The notes: a model not told the origin generated them from the letters alone. A stretch of DNA of 64,000 nucleotides from Gluconobacter cerinus (GCF_002723935.1 NZ_BEWM01000001.1:806001-870000), one strand, 5' to 3'; counted from the first letter of the stretch, positions 28,201 to 38,180 are shown. Program-made: numbers and translations.

Positions 28201-28871
28201 GTCGGACCCTGCGCATGTGAGACCACGATGCGGAAACGGAATTCGAAAGTGCCTTCTTCCCGCAATTCGTCTTCTGCAACACTTTCATATGCGGCGCGGT
28301 CATCTGGGTGGAGGCAGGCATATGCATCTTCCAGCGAAAGCCCCTGCATCAGCAGTTCGGGAGAAAGCCCCCAGATCTGGGCAAAGCGCTCATCTCCAAA
28401 CAGAAGCCGACGCGTCAGATTACAGCGGAAAAAACCCATCTCCGCGGCTTCGGCCATTCTTCTGATACGCCGATCCAGCCGATGAAGCTGACTGGCCACT
28501 CCGGAGCCGTCTGCCACCGGAAATGACCTGGCAATATGGCGCGCGCAAAGGGCCTGGACATTCTCCAGACCTGGCGTTTTCTGCCTGACACACAGCCAGA
28601 CTTCAGGAGAGCTTTCATAAACGGGAAGACGGCAAACAGCCTCAGGATTTTGACCCTCAAGCTCGGCAAGAAAGTGGCTGTCTCCACCAGAGACAATAAC
28701 CCACTCCCGATCATGGTCACGGAGAACCAGAGCAGCAGCTCCACCACCCAGACTGACTGCCAAAGCCAGTAGATGCTCCGAGAAGTCTTCAAGGGCTGTT
28801 CTGATCTGATGCACGATCGAAGGAGGAAGAGCGTTGCCGCTGGCTTGCGCTACTTCTGAACCGGCCATCAT
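25248..28871 (-). CDS. Soluble PAS/GAF hybrid sensor histidine kinase with receiver
   Basis: A 1207-residue protein without transmembrane segments. In order: an N-terminal GAF-like module (about 20-125), PAS domains at about 145-260, 270-385 and 390-505, a GAF domain (515-675), a fourth PAS (690-805), HisKA with H835 in [15 protein letters not shown], an HATPase_c domain with [18 protein letters not shown] and [12 protein letters not shown], and a receiver domain (1090-1205) with D1138 in [10 protein letters not shown] and a conserved K in LLVKPFS. The ATG at 28871 has GGGAG seven bases upstream. No response regulator is adjacent, so signalling probably passes through its own receiver to an unlinked partner. 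Sensed signals are unknown. Confidence 0.93.
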   Translation of the reverse strand: MMAGSEVAQASGNALPPSIVHQIRTALEDFSEHLLALAVSLGGGAAALVLRDHDREWVIVSGGDSHFLAELEGQNPEAVCRLPVYESSPEVWLCVRQKTPGLENVQALCARHIARSFPVADGSGVASQLHRLDRRIRRMAEAAEMGFFRCNLTRRLLFGDERFAQIWGLSPELLMQGLSLEDAYACLHPDDRAAYESVAEDELREEGTFEFRFRIVVSHAQGPTMVRHLLIRGWRDDDRPGHDDLCSVGVVMDVSNASAVAEALRSSEAFTHLLLSSSPDCIHILDMDGCIRFINAGGIEAMELDSPIILHGVPWVDLWRGQARIMATQAVKTALSGEAGRFQGYANTMRGNRRFWDVAVTPIFGEDGDVQRLLATGRDLTEVNQSSLRLQLALDAGAIAGTWMWDDNSSLVIGDTRLAETLGLDAKALEQGVPVTAFYAAIEQEDQGRVAAAITNALHTGGRCDFEFRVHTPAGPRWFEGNGRCDLTEDGRPLRFPGIVLDIDHSKRQALRQAALVELGDRLRALENADEMEGVAAQILCRELSVSCAAYGTVDEAGTGLLIGAMRTVTLGSGSHVQRQASIRGFHAFRDYGDYGPLLARGRTVAISDVRLDTLTLKRVERFETLNIRALLNVPLFKFGRLVGVMCVYSTVPHVWTEEEIVFTRAVADRTHAAMRQAKTQQELREMNVMLEERIRQRTRERDRLWTIAKDLFVIISRSGHYMAVSPSWLRALGYTQEGLIGLRIEALCHPDDQAAVCEAFDRVRHSTPWSDVALDVRMKHRNGTWRLYNWNFNNEGDTIYGVGRDVTERNDLEEQLRQSQKMEAVGQLTGGLAHDFNNLLAGIGGSLELLETRLTQGRTIGLDRYITASQDAVRRAASLTHRLLAFSRRQPLDPVPTDVNGLVSGLETLLRGSVGPLVSIQFDLQPGIWTTRVDANQLENAVLNLCINARDAMRESGGTIRIVSANTTLGSVASHEAGVPVGDYVLLKVEDNGCGMAEETLQRAFDPFFTTKPLGKGTGLGLSMIYGFARQSGGQAQIRSRPGDGTSVSLWLPRYNGPATVLPADVPDGDILTKTASVRLSGKLVLIVDDEEAVRLIVSDVVGDLGARVLTAEDGISALELSDRFSNGVQPSVMITDIGMPGGMNGRQLAARMRDRFPDLKILFITGYAEQNILDEGLLEPGCALLVKPFSTEALARKLSQLVVPA

Positions 28872-29048
28872 GCTGTCTCTCCCGGTCACGCCGCTTTTCC
28901 CGGATGGACGAGGGCCGACCTCACACTAACAGATCTTCACAGGAGCGCAGCCTCCCGCCAGAGTTCTTTTCCATAAAACCTTTGCGACCATCAAGAGCGT
29001 GCTGCGTTTCCTTCGCCATGTGCCATCCGATGAAGAAGGAAACCCGCC

Positions 29049-29843
29049 ATGCTTGGAATTGATCTGAGTGGTCGTACAGCCCTTGTCACAGGGTCCACTG
29101 GCGGGATCGGGCTCGCCATAGCGCGGCGCCTGGCAGAAGCTGGCGCAACCGTCATCATCAACGGCCGCAAACAGGAAAGCGTAGACAAAGCGCTGGACGT
29201 TCTGCGGGAACGTATTCCTGGTGGCACTTTCCGCAGTGTGGTGGCGGATGTTGGCACTGCCGAAGGGTGTGACACGCTTGTGAACACTGAAGGCGCTGTT
29301 GATATTCTGATCAACAATGCCGGAATTTTCGGCCCCAATGACTTCTTCAAGACCACGGATGAAAGCTGGCAGAAGCTGTTCGAGGTCAACCTCTTTTCCG
29401 GTGTCAGGCTGGCCCGCGCCTACATGCCAGGCATGAAAGAGCGTAACTGGGGCCGTGTTCTTTTTATTGCGTCGGAATCTGCAATCAACATTCCGGTGGA
29501 AATGATCGACTACGGTGTCAGCAAAACGGCCATGCTGGGTCTTGCCCGCGGTCTGGCCAAGGATATGGCGGGAACGAATGTCACGGTAAACTCCATCCTG
29601 CCAGGACCGACACTTTCCGAGGGTGTGGAAGACATGCTCAAGGCCCAGAACCCTGACAGCACTCAGCCTGTGGAAGAGCTTGCGGCGGATTTCGTCCTGA
29701 AGCACCGCCCAAGCAATATCCTTCAGCGCATGGCAACAGTTGATGAAGTCGCGAATATCGTTGTTTACGCAGCATCGCCCCTCGCCTCTGCCACGACGGG
29801 TGCAGCTTTGCGGGTTGATGGTGGAACGGTCGATACGATCTAA
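29049..29843 (+). CDS. Short-chain dehydrogenase/reductase
   Basis: A 264-residue classical SDR with a Rossmann fold. The cofactor motif TGSTGGIG is at residues 14-21, NNAG at 89-92, and the active tetrad is N114, S142, Y155 and K159. The closing DGGTVDTI replaces the usual DGGYTA. The substrate is not clear; related proteins act as ketoreductases or sugar/polyol dehydrogenases. A good ribosome site (GAAGGAAA) precedes the ATG. It is divergent from the hybrid kinase gene and followed by a strong bidirectional terminator. Confidence 0.9.
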   Translation: MLGIDLSGRTALVTGSTGGIGLAIARRLAEAGATVIINGRKQESVDKALDVLRERIPGGTFRSVVADVGTAEGCDTLVNTEGAVDILINNAGIFGPNDFFKTTDESWQKLFEVNLFSGVRLARAYMPGMKERNWGRVLFIASESAINIPVEMIDYGVSKTAMLGLARGLAKDMAGTNVTVNSILPGPTLSEGVEDMLKAQNPDSTQPVEELAADFVLKHRPSNILQRMATVDEVANIVVYAASPLASATTGAALRVDGGTVDTI

Positions 29844-29863
29844 AGACCCGAATTGAGAATAAT

Positions 29864-29901
29864 AAAAAAGCCCCGGCGCCTTTCGACGTCGGGGCTTTTT
29901 T
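29864..29901. terminator. Bidirectional Rho-independent terminator
   Basis: AAAAAAGCCCCG (29864-29875) pairs with CGGGGCTTTTTT (29890-29901), a 12-bp stem that has A-tracts on one side and T-tracts on the other. It separates the convergent SDR and Pmp3-like genes and can end transcription from both directions. Confidence 0.92.
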
Positions 29902-29917
29902 ATGGGCCGTTACAGGC

Positions 29918-30106
29918 TCAGCCGCGACGTGCAGCGGCCAGCTTCTGATCGGTGCGATACTGGCTCAACGCATACACGGACCAGATTGCAGCCGGAATCC
30001 AGCCAATGACAGTCACCTGAAGGAACAGGCAGATAATGCCTGCAAACGGGCGACCAATGGTGAAGAACTGAAGCCACGGCAGAAGCAGGGCAAGAATGAG
30101 ACGCAT
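29918..30106 (-). CDS. Pmp3/YqaE family membrane proteolipid (UPF0057)
   Basis: A 62-residue protein with two hydrophobic helices, LALLLPWLQFFTIG and GIICLFLQVTVIGWIPAAIW, joined by a short loop, and a charged tail. The LLP..FFTIGRPF and GWIPAAIWSVYAL segments match the Pmp3/YqaE family, which affects membrane potential and salt or cold tolerance. The ATG at 30106 follows AGGA by nine bases. It lies 83 bases downstream of glgX on the same strand and ends just ahead of a shared terminator. Confidence 0.82.
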   Translation of the reverse strand: MRLILALLLPWLQFFTIGRPFAGIICLFLQVTVIGWIPAAIWSVYALSQYRTDQKLAAARRG

Positions 30107-30189
30107 AAGATAGTCCTTTCCTAAAACAGGGTCCGTCATTCTTCGTCAGCTCTGACATGGATGCAATGTTTCATCCGCCATGTCCGCCC

Positions 30190-32328
30190 TCAGGCACACT
30201 CACCAGCTTCACGACAAATCAGTTCCAGCAGCAGCAGAGACCGACCGGTGACGGTGTATTCATGCTTCTGGTCAAAGACTTCTTTCTCGATCTCGCTACC
30301 AGCGTCTGGCTGGTTTGTGTCCAACAGAAGCTTCCACCGGCCTTCTCCTGTCTCTGGCAGTATGAATGGAACGGCGTCTTTCCATCCATTAAATACAAGC
30401 AGCACAGTCGCATCTGACCCGCGTCGCATGATGCCACTCCGCTGGCTGCGGCCGTCGATCATCAGACCAAAACACTGATCGTGCCCCCAGTCTTCCGGCA
30501 TCATCTGATTGCCACCAGCAGTCAGCCAGGTGAGTTCCTGAACATCCAGCTCTTTATTGTAAGCCTCCGTCAGAAAGCGCCCGCGCCGGAGAATGGGATA
30601 CCGGCGCCTCAATCCCGTTAAGCGGCGAACAAAATTCTGAAGTTGGGCGCCTTCTTTGCCGATCTCCCAGTTCAGCCATGAAATCTCACTGTCCTGACAG
30701 TAGGCATTGTTGTTCCCCTGTTGCGTCCGGCCAAATTCGTCACCGGCCAGAAGCATCGGCGTTCCCTGTGACAGCAGCAGAGTGGACAGCATGTTCCTGC
30801 ATTGGCGCCAGCGAGTAGCATTAATATCCGGGTCTCCTGTCGGTCCTTCCACGCCATAATTGAAGGATCGGTTATCGGGAGAGCCATCCTTACCCTCCTC
30901 CCCGTTCGCATCGTTATGGCGCTCGTTGTAGGAGACGCAGTCCATGAGCGTGAAACCGTCATGAGCCGTGACAAAATTCACGCTGGCCCATGTCTGACGT
31001 CCACTGTGATTGAAACGGTCCGGGCTGGCCAGAAGCTTGGGCGCCAGCGCGCCAGACTTGGCCTCGCCACGCCAGAAATCACGAACAGTATCCCGAAACG
31101 TGTCATTCCACTCCGCCCAGCCCGGCGGAAAATTCCCAACCTGATAACCACCCGGACCAACGTCCCAGGGCTCGGCAATCAGTTTCACATGCGACAACAC
31201 AGGGTCCTGCCGGCAGACGCGCAGAAACGTTGCATCATTATGGAAACCATCTTCCTCGCGCGCAAGTATTGTTCCGAGATCAAACCGAAATCCATCAACA
31301 CCCATTTCCTTGACCCAATATCTTAAACTGTCCGCAACAAAGCGGATGCAGTTCAGATGCGTCAGGCTGAATGTATTTCCGGTTCCCGTTTCGTTTATGT
31401 AATGTCTCTTGCTGTCCGGCATAAGCCGGTAATAGGAAACATTATCCAAGCCCCTGAATGAAAGCGTAGGACCAAGCTCGTTACCCTCCGCTGTATGGTT
31501 GTAAACAACGTCGAGAATAACTTCGAGGCCCGCTTCATGGCAGGCACGCACCAGAGCCCGGAACTCCTGAGCCGCATTATCAGGCTCTGCTGCGTAATGG
31601 CTTTCGGGGGCAAAAAAACCAATCGTATTATAGCCCCAGTAATTTCTAAGGCCCTTATCCGCCAGAAATTTGCTGTTGACGAAGCTTTGAACCGGCAGGA
31701 ATTCCACCGCCGTCACGCCCATATCCCGAATACTTTTCAGCAGTTTCGGGTCTGACAGTCCGGCATAGGTTCCCCGCAGTTTCTCGGGCACGGCAGAGTT
31801 CTGACGGGTATACCCTTTCACATGCATCTCGTAGATGACCGTATCTGTCCAGGGTGTATCGGGATGGTCAAAATGCTGCGGCGTCGGGTCAATGATGATG
31901 GCTTTAGGGACGAATGCAGCACTGTCTGCCGTGCTGAAACTCAAATCCTTGTCCGGGCTGTCCAGCTCATAGCCAAACAGGGAAGGATCCCATTTAAGAT
32001 CCCCATGAAATGCTCTGGCATATGGATCCAGGAGCAATTTATTCGGATTGAACCGGTGCCCTTCGTCGGGCTCATAAGGCCCATGAACACGGTAACCATA
32101 TAACTGCCCCGGCTTCAGATCCGGGATCCATCCATGAAAAACATGATCGGTATATTCAGGCAGACGGATCCGATCTGTCTCGCGTGTTCCGTCTTCATCG
32201 AACAGGCAGACTTCAACAGCTTTGGCGTGGGCAGAAAAAACGGCGAAATTTACCCCGGAATCGTCATAGGTAGCTCCGAGATTATTAGGATTTCCTTCCT
32301 GTAATCCCTTCTGACGCGAACCGCTCAT
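30190..32328 (-). CDS. glgX: Glycogen debranching enzyme GlgX
   Basis: GlgX is a GH13 isoamylase-type enzyme that removes short alpha-1,6 branches from phosphorylase limit glycogen. The 712-residue protein has an N-terminal CBM48-like domain, then the GH13 barrel with GVDGFRFDLGTIL (nucleophile D), IAEPWDVGPGGYQVGNFPPG (acid/base E), and FVTAHDGFTLMD with the downstream SFNYGVEGP segment. Length fits GlgX. The ATG at 32328 follows GGAACAATCAAA. It is divergent from glgA with 204 bases between the starts; that interval should hold the promoters of the cluster. Confidence 0.95.
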   Translation of the reverse strand: MSGSRQKGLQEGNPNNLGATYDDSGVNFAVFSAHAKAVEVCLFDEDGTRETDRIRLPEYTDHVFHGWIPDLKPGQLYGYRVHGPYEPDEGHRFNPNKLLLDPYARAFHGDLKWDPSLFGYELDSPDKDLSFSTADSAAFVPKAIIIDPTPQHFDHPDTPWTDTVIYEMHVKGYTRQNSAVPEKLRGTYAGLSDPKLLKSIRDMGVTAVEFLPVQSFVNSKFLADKGLRNYWGYNTIGFFAPESHYAAEPDNAAQEFRALVRACHEAGLEVILDVVYNHTAEGNELGPTLSFRGLDNVSYYRLMPDSKRHYINETGTGNTFSLTHLNCIRFVADSLRYWVKEMGVDGFRFDLGTILAREEDGFHNDATFLRVCRQDPVLSHVKLIAEPWDVGPGGYQVGNFPPGWAEWNDTFRDTVRDFWRGEAKSGALAPKLLASPDRFNHSGRQTWASVNFVTAHDGFTLMDCVSYNERHNDANGEEGKDGSPDNRSFNYGVEGPTGDPDINATRWRQCRNMLSTLLLSQGTPMLLAGDEFGRTQQGNNNAYCQDSEISWLNWEIGKEGAQLQNFVRRLTGLRRRYPILRRGRFLTEAYNKELDVQELTWLTAGGNQMMPEDWGHDQCFGLMIDGRSQRSGIMRRGSDATVLLVFNGWKDAVPFILPETGEGRWKLLLDTNQPDAGSEIEKEVFDQKHEYTVTGRSLLLLELICREAGECA

Positions 32329-32532
32329 TTTGATTGTTCCAGCAAAAACGCAAGTCGGTTTTCCTGCCCCATGGCAGAGCCGTGCAGCTTTTGGGGCGAT
32401 AACGCTGGAAGGGCTTCTGACACGACTATAAATTATTTGTGAAGGCGTTTCCAACAGCATCCATCAGGCGTTGTTTCATCGACAAAGCCAAAAAATATCC
32501 AACTCCGCAGGATAGCGAGAGGTGTGTGTGTG

Positions 32533-34173
32533 ATGACGCAGAATACGCCCGCATCAGCTGTGAGAGAGCTGCAGCTTCTTTCCGTAGCGGCGGAGATTTA
32601 TCCGCTGATCAAAACCGGGGGACTGGGAGATGTCGTTGGCTCACTGCCAGCGGCACTTGAGCCTCACGGGATCAGCACACGCACCATTGTGCCCGGCTAT
32701 CCGGCAGTTCTGCATGCACTGTGCAACCGCAAAGAAACAATCCGGATCGATAATGTTCTCGGATATTCCGTTATCCTTTGGGAAGGCCGCACCGATGGAG
32801 GCACGCTTTATGCCGTGGACGTGCCGGATCTCTACAATCGTCCCGGAAATCCATATCTTTCGCCAGACGGTCAGCCCTGGAGCGACAACGGCATCCGTTA
32901 TGCGGTGTTATGCCGAACGGCCGCATTAATTGCTTCCGGATTACTACCGGACTGGAAACCAGACGCAGTTCTGAGCCACGACTGGCATGCCGGGCTGGTT
33001 CCCGCCTATCTGCGCTATATGGAGGGCCCGACGCCGCCGGTCGCCCATGTCGTACATAACCTGGCGTTCCAGGGGCTCTTCCCCCGCGAAATGCTACACG
33101 CGTTCGGTTTGCCGGAGTGGTCTTTTACCTTCGACCAACTCGAATATTACGGCCAGATCAGCTTCATGAAAGCCGCTCTTCAGTTTTCAGACCGTCTGAT
33201 CAGTGTGTCACCAACCTATGCAGAAGAAATTCAGACTCCTGAGGAAGGAATGGGGCTGGATACCGTCCTGCGGGCACGTTCCAACGCCCTAACCGGCATT
33301 CTGAATGGCGTGGATCTTCGGGAATGGAACCCCATGACCGATCCCTCCGTCTTCTTTCCTTACGCGGTTGGAGACATCATCGCGCGCCGTGCGAACAAGC
33401 GTGTGTTTCAGGCTGAGTTTGGCCTTCCCCAGAAATCGGATGCTCTGCTTCTCGGGATGGTCAGTCGTCTGACCACACAAAAAGGGGCTGACCTTCTCGC
33501 AAAGCTGGCCCCTCGCCTCTTTCAGGAGAATATCCAGCTCGCAGTTGTCGGTGTGGGTGATGAAGGCATCATGCAGGAGTTTGCGACCCTACGTAGCCGG
33601 TATCCGCAAAATTTCGTCTGCCATCTGCGGTACAGCGAGACACTTGGCCACAGACTGCACTCTGCGGTCGATGCATCCCTGATCCCTTCCCGTTTTGAAC
33701 CCTGCGGCCTGACGCAGTTTCATGCCCTGCGTTACGGATCAATCCCGATTGCAGCCCGTGTGGGCGGGCTGAGCGACACCATTATTGATGCCAATTCAGC
33801 CGCTGTATCAGAGGGCGTCGCAAACGGAATTCTGTTCTCCCCCACAACAGAGGACATGCTCTATCTGGCAATCCGCCGCGCGCAGGCACTGTTTCGTCAA
33901 AAGGCTGTCTGGGCACGAATGCAGCGGAATGGTGCCCTGCACGATGTGTCCTGGAATGGCAAAGCCGCCCAATACGCCCGCCTGCTGCAGGACATGACCG
34001 GCCATGAAACAGTCATGACAGAGCCGGGCAGTGATATCGCCCCACGCCGCGCCGATCCGGCATCTGCACGTCCACGGCTGTCACGGCAGGTCGCACGGAT
34101 GCCGCGCACCGCAGGTGACACAGCGACGTCTTCACTTGTTCCATTCACGCCCCGTACGGGCACCCGTTCCTGA
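32533..34173 (+). CDS. glgA: Glycogen synthase (ADP-glucose) GlgA
   Basis: GlgA elongates alpha-1,4-glucan from ADP-glucose (GT5). The 546-residue product begins with LLSVAAEIYPLIKTGGLGDV, where KTGG binds ADP-glucose, and has NLAFQGLFPREMLHAFGLPE, MVSRLTTQKGADLL and the E-x7-E-type site SRFEPCGLTQFHALRYG. The last 45 residues are a low-complexity Arg/Pro/Thr tail not normal for GlgA. I chose the ATG at 32533 because AGAGG sits ten bases upstream; GTG codons at 32524 and 32530 are alternatives. It is first in glgA-glgB-treZ. Confidence 0.94.
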   Translation: MTQNTPASAVRELQLLSVAAEIYPLIKTGGLGDVVGSLPAALEPHGISTRTIVPGYPAVLHALCNRKETIRIDNVLGYSVILWEGRTDGGTLYAVDVPDLYNRPGNPYLSPDGQPWSDNGIRYAVLCRTAALIASGLLPDWKPDAVLSHDWHAGLVPAYLRYMEGPTPPVAHVVHNLAFQGLFPREMLHAFGLPEWSFTFDQLEYYGQISFMKAALQFSDRLISVSPTYAEEIQTPEEGMGLDTVLRARSNALTGILNGVDLREWNPMTDPSVFFPYAVGDIIARRANKRVFQAEFGLPQKSDALLLGMVSRLTTQKGADLLAKLAPRLFQENIQLAVVGVGDEGIMQEFATLRSRYPQNFVCHLRYSETLGHRLHSAVDASLIPSRFEPCGLTQFHALRYGSIPIAARVGGLSDTIIDANSAAVSEGVANGILFSPTTEDMLYLAIRRAQALFRQKAVWARMQRNGALHDVSWNGKAAQYARLLQDMTGHETVMTEPGSDIAPRRADPASARPRLSRQVARMPRTAGDTATSSLVPFTPRTGTRS

Positions 34174-34185
34174 AGGTATTTTTGC

Positions 34186-36387
34186 ATGATGGCTCGTCCG
34201 GTCGATCCCGTTCTTCAATCCATGACAGACGCACTTATGGCCGGGCAGTGCAGTGACCCCTTCGCACTCCTGGGCCGCCACCGGGATCATCGCCAGGATA
34301 TTGTGAGAGTCTTTTACCCCGATGCTGTGGAAGTCCATCTCATGGTGGAACAGGCATCAGGGCAGGTTTTGGAAAAGACCATGCGTCGGATCGATGATCG
34401 CGGCCTGTATTCCGCCACGCTCCCCCGCTCCGCCCGCTATCGCCTGCGTATCCGCTGGGCCGACGCCTGGCAGGATACCCATGATCCATACAGCTTCGGA
34501 CTACTTCTGGGCGACATGGATCTGTACCTTTTTTCGGAAGGGAAACATCAGCAGATCGACCGGATGATGGGCGCCATTCCCATGGCCGTTGAGGGTGTAA
34601 ATGGCGTCCGCTTCGCAGTGTGGGCACCAAATGCCAAACGTGTCTCCGTCGTTGGCGACTTCAATATCTGGGATGGCCGCCGGCACTGCATGCGCCTGCG
34701 TCATGGGTCTGGCGTGTGGGAATTATTTATTCCTGGAGTGCACGCCGGAGAGCGTTACAAATACGAAATAGTCTCTCAGGATGGACACGTTCTTCCTGCC
34801 AAAGCCGATCCCTATGCCAAAGCCGCAGAACTGCCGCCTGCCAATGCCTCTGTTATTGCGGCACCAGATGACTTTGTCTGGCACGACGCGGAATGGATGA
34901 GCACGCGCGCGGCCAGACATGCCAGTCAGGCTCCCATTTCAATTTACGAAATTCATGCCCCCTCATGGCGTCATCCCCAGCATGGCAATGACATCATGAC
35001 GTGGGAGGAGCTTGGTGATGTGCTCATTCCGTATCTTCAGAATCTGGGATTTACTCATCTCGAGCTGCTCCCAATCGCGGAGTATCCTTATTCCGGGTCG
35101 TGGGGATACCAACCGCTCAGCCTCTATGCACCTACTGTGCGCCATGGTTCACGCGCCCAGTTTGCCAACTTCGTTGACCGTTGCCATCAAGCCGGTCTCG
35201 GCGTCATCATCGACTGGGTTCCTGCCCATTTCCCTGCCGATCAGCATGGGCTGAGCCAGTTCGATGGCACACACCTGTATGAACATGCAGACCCGCAGGA
35301 AGGCTATCATCAGGACTGGCACACCCTGATTTATAATTACGGACGCAACGAAGTCTGTGGTTTTCTGGCGGGGAGCGCCCTGCACTGGCTGGAACAGTTC
35401 CACGTCGACGGTCTGCGCGTCGATGCTGTCGCGTCCATGCTGTACCGGGATTACAGCCGCAAGGAAGGAGAATGGCGCCCCAACATTCATGGAGGGCGCG
35501 AAAATCTGGAAGCGGTCAATTTCCTGCGCCATCTGTCAGAAACTCTGGAAGACCTCCACCCTGACACAATGCTGATCGCGGAAGAATCAACGTCCTGGCC
35601 AGGCGTGACAGCGCCCGCCAGAACAGGCGGCCTGGGCTTTACCTACAAATGGAATATGGGCTGGATGCATGACACGCTGCGGTACATGGAGCTTGATCCG
35701 CTCTGGCGCAGTTACCACGCAAACGACATCACTTTCGGCATGATCTATGCTTATTCGGAACGTTTTATCCTGCCACTTTCCCATGATGAGGTTGTTCACG
35801 GCAAAGGGTCTCTCCTGACCAAAATGCCGGGAGATGAGTGGCAGAAACATGCCAATCTGCGCGTACTCTATGCCCTGATGTGGGCCTATCCGGGCCGAAA
35901 ACTTCTCTTCATGGGCGGAGAGCTGGCTCAACCGCACGAATGGAATCATGAAGGTGAGTTGGCGTGGTATCGGCTGTGGGACGGGTATGGCCGCGGCATG
36001 CATGAGACGGTTCGTTCCATCAACACGCTGTATCGCTCCTACCCTGCCCTACATGCTTCCGATGATGAGCATGAAGGGTTTCAGTGGCTCGTTGCCGATG
36101 ATATCGCCAACACCGTTTTTGCCTGGCTCAGACAGTCTCCAGATGCACGCCCTGTTCTTGTTGTGAGCAACATGACGCCTGTTCCGCGCATGAACTACCG
36201 CATCGGCGTTCCATGGCGCGGTGAATGGCGAGAGCTCCTCAATACAGACGCAGCCCATCTGGGTGGAAGCAATCTCGGCAATCATGGGCAGGTGTATGCC
36301 GAGGATATTCCTGCCCACGGCATGCCACACTCTGTCGAACTGATCCTCCCCCCTCTTGCCGTGCTTTATCTTTCTCCAGCTCCCTGA
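34186..36387 (+). CDS. glgB: 1,4-alpha-glucan branching enzyme GlgB
   Basis: GlgB adds alpha-1,6 branches to glycogen (GH13). The 733-residue protein has the N-terminal CBM48 domains (FYPDAVEVHLMV and FAVWAPNAKRVSVVGDFNIWD), then the barrel with GLRVDAVASMLYRDYSR (nucleophile D), AEESTSWPGV (acid/base E) and LSHDEVVHGKGSL, and closes with the all-beta C domain. Its ribosome site GAAGG overlaps the glgA stop, so translation is probably coupled. Length is normal for the family (about 730). Confidence 0.95.
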   Translation: MMARPVDPVLQSMTDALMAGQCSDPFALLGRHRDHRQDIVRVFYPDAVEVHLMVEQASGQVLEKTMRRIDDRGLYSATLPRSARYRLRIRWADAWQDTHDPYSFGLLLGDMDLYLFSEGKHQQIDRMMGAIPMAVEGVNGVRFAVWAPNAKRVSVVGDFNIWDGRRHCMRLRHGSGVWELFIPGVHAGERYKYEIVSQDGHVLPAKADPYAKAAELPPANASVIAAPDDFVWHDAEWMSTRAARHASQAPISIYEIHAPSWRHPQHGNDIMTWEELGDVLIPYLQNLGFTHLELLPIAEYPYSGSWGYQPLSLYAPTVRHGSRAQFANFVDRCHQAGLGVIIDWVPAHFPADQHGLSQFDGTHLYEHADPQEGYHQDWHTLIYNYGRNEVCGFLAGSALHWLEQFHVDGLRVDAVASMLYRDYSRKEGEWRPNIHGGRENLEAVNFLRHLSETLEDLHPDTMLIAEESTSWPGVTAPARTGGLGFTYKWNMGWMHDTLRYMELDPLWRSYHANDITFGMIYAYSERFILPLSHDEVVHGKGSLLTKMPGDEWQKHANLRVLYALMWAYPGRKLLFMGGELAQPHEWNHEGELAWYRLWDGYGRGMHETVRSINTLYRSYPALHASDDEHEGFQWLVADDIANTVFAWLRQSPDARPVLVVSNMTPVPRMNYRIGVPWRGEWRELLNTDAAHLGGSNLGNHGQVYAEDIPAHGMPHSVELILPPLAVLYLSPAP

Positions 36388-36404
36388 GACAAAGGACGCA
36401 GCGC

Positions 36405-38162
36405 ATGTCTTCCTTCAGGTTTAAAAACCGCTTGGGTGCAGAACTCATCGCTCCCGATCGGACACGGTTCACGCTCTGGGCTCCCTCCTGTGAGAGAGTC
36501 TTCGTGGAAGTAGAAGACCTTCCGCCCATCGCCATGAGGCGACACGCAGATGGAACATTCGTCGCTGAAGCACCTTGTGGTGCCGGGGCACGATACCTCT
36601 ACCGCGTCCGCGACAACGTCACGGTTCCTGACCCGGCCAGCCGCTTTCAGCCTGATGGCGTACATGGGCGAAGCGAAATTCTCGACCCCGATTTTTATGA
36701 TTGGAAAACACCCGACTGGAAGGGGCGCCCGTGGGAAGAAACGATAATTTATGAGACTCATCTGGGTCTTGAAGGCAATTATGAGGGCATGAAAGCCCGC
36801 CTTCAGGAACTGGCGGATCTGGGCATCACAACGGTTCAGTTCATGCCGGTCAACAGTTTCAGCGGTCACTGGAACTGGGGATATGATGGCGTTCTGGTTT
36901 ATGCCCCAACGCCAGCTTATGGACGGCCTGAAGCCCTGAAAGACCTGATCGACCATGCTCATTCACTGGGTCTGATGGTCTTTCTGGATGTTGTGTACAA
37001 TCACTTCGGCCCAGATGGGAATTACCTGCTGGAATATGCAAAGGGCTTCTTCGACCCGCGCTACGACACGCCCTGGGGTGATGGTATCGACTTCCATAAC
37101 CCAATCGTAGCGGATTTCTTTATCGACAATGCGCTTTACTGGCTGATGGAATATCGCTTCGACGGCCTCCGCATCGATGCCGCATGGGCCATTACGGATC
37201 GACAATGGTTTTATAAACTTCGGAGCCGCATTCACAAAACCGTCGAAAAGGGCCGCCATGTTCATTTAATTCTTGAAAACGAGAATAATGACGCGGGCCT
37301 TCTCCGCGATGGTTATTCTGGACAATGGAGCGAAGACTGGCACCACACCCTGACCGTCATGCTCAGCGGAGAGGACAAAGGATTTTTCCTGCCGTTTCAT
37401 CACGAAACAACCGGCCTTCTTAAACGTGTCCTGACAGAGGGGCTTGCGTGGCAGGGCGAATTTTTTCCGCCGCGCCAGAAAACGCGTGGCAGTCCGAGCA
37501 GCGATTTACCTCCAACAAAATTCGTAACGTTTTTACAAAACCACGATCAGATCGGTAATCGCCCTCTGGGGGAAAGATTGATCACCCTTTCTGACCCCGA
37601 CGCCTTCAAAGCCGCCTATGCGCTGCTTCTTCTTTGCCCCATGACGCCAATGCTGTTCCTTGGGGAAGAGTGGGGCTCAAAAACGCCGTTCTATTTCTTT
37701 TCGGATTTTCACGGGGCCATTGGCGAGAAGGTCCGCCGTGGGCGCGAAGAACAGTTTGCCGAATACTGCAACCTGACGGACCCGGACATTCTTGCGACAC
37801 TTCCGAGCCCCACTGACCCGAAAACATTTCGAATTTCTCGCCCGGACCGAGCCGAACGGGACACACCGGAAGGTCAGACATGGCTTGCCAGAACAAAAGA
37901 ACTTTTGGCCTTACGCCATTCCAAAATTACGCCGCACCTGAAAGGAGCTTACAGCGCGGGAGCCGATATTCTGGGAGAGAAAGCTGTCATTGCCTCCTGG
38001 ACTCTTGAGGACGGCAGCCTGCTGACCATCGCCGTTAATCTGGGGACAGACACTGTATCGGTCCCCGAGCCAGAAAACATCTTTTACGAAACTAGCCCTA
38101 AACGAGCATCCCAGACACTTCCGCCCGGAACGCTCGTTGCGGCACTTGGTCGCGCCTTTTAA
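36405..38162 (+). CDS. treZ: Malto-oligosyltrehalose trehalohydrolase TreZ
   Basis: TreZ cuts trehalose from malto-oligosyl trehalose, the second step of the TreY/TreZ route from glycogen. The 585-residue GH13 protein shows FTLWAPSCERVFVEV (CBM48), GWNGWNYGYDGV-like SGHWNWGYDGVLVYAPTPAY, YRFDGLRIDAAWAI (nucleophile D), HLILENENND (acid/base E) and FLQNHDQIGNRPLGER. The ATG at 36405 follows AAAGGA by eight bases; the frame is open further upstream but overlaps glgB. No treY gene is in the window, so its substrate must be made by an unlinked enzyme or it acts on other glucans. Confidence 0.92.
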   Translation: MSSFRFKNRLGAELIAPDRTRFTLWAPSCERVFVEVEDLPPIAMRRHADGTFVAEAPCGAGARYLYRVRDNVTVPDPASRFQPDGVHGRSEILDPDFYDWKTPDWKGRPWEETIIYETHLGLEGNYEGMKARLQELADLGITTVQFMPVNSFSGHWNWGYDGVLVYAPTPAYGRPEALKDLIDHAHSLGLMVFLDVVYNHFGPDGNYLLEYAKGFFDPRYDTPWGDGIDFHNPIVADFFIDNALYWLMEYRFDGLRIDAAWAITDRQWFYKLRSRIHKTVEKGRHVHLILENENNDAGLLRDGYSGQWSEDWHHTLTVMLSGEDKGFFLPFHHETTGLLKRVLTEGLAWQGEFFPPRQKTRGSPSSDLPPTKFVTFLQNHDQIGNRPLGERLITLSDPDAFKAAYALLLLCPMTPMLFLGEEWGSKTPFYFFSDFHGAIGEKVRRGREEQFAEYCNLTDPDILATLPSPTDPKTFRISRPDRAERDTPEGQTWLARTKELLALRHSKITPHLKGAYSAGADILGEKAVIASWTLEDGSLLTIAVNLGTDTVSVPEPENIFYETSPKRASQTLPPGTLVAALGRAF

Positions 38163-38180
38163 CGAGGACGACCTACAAAA

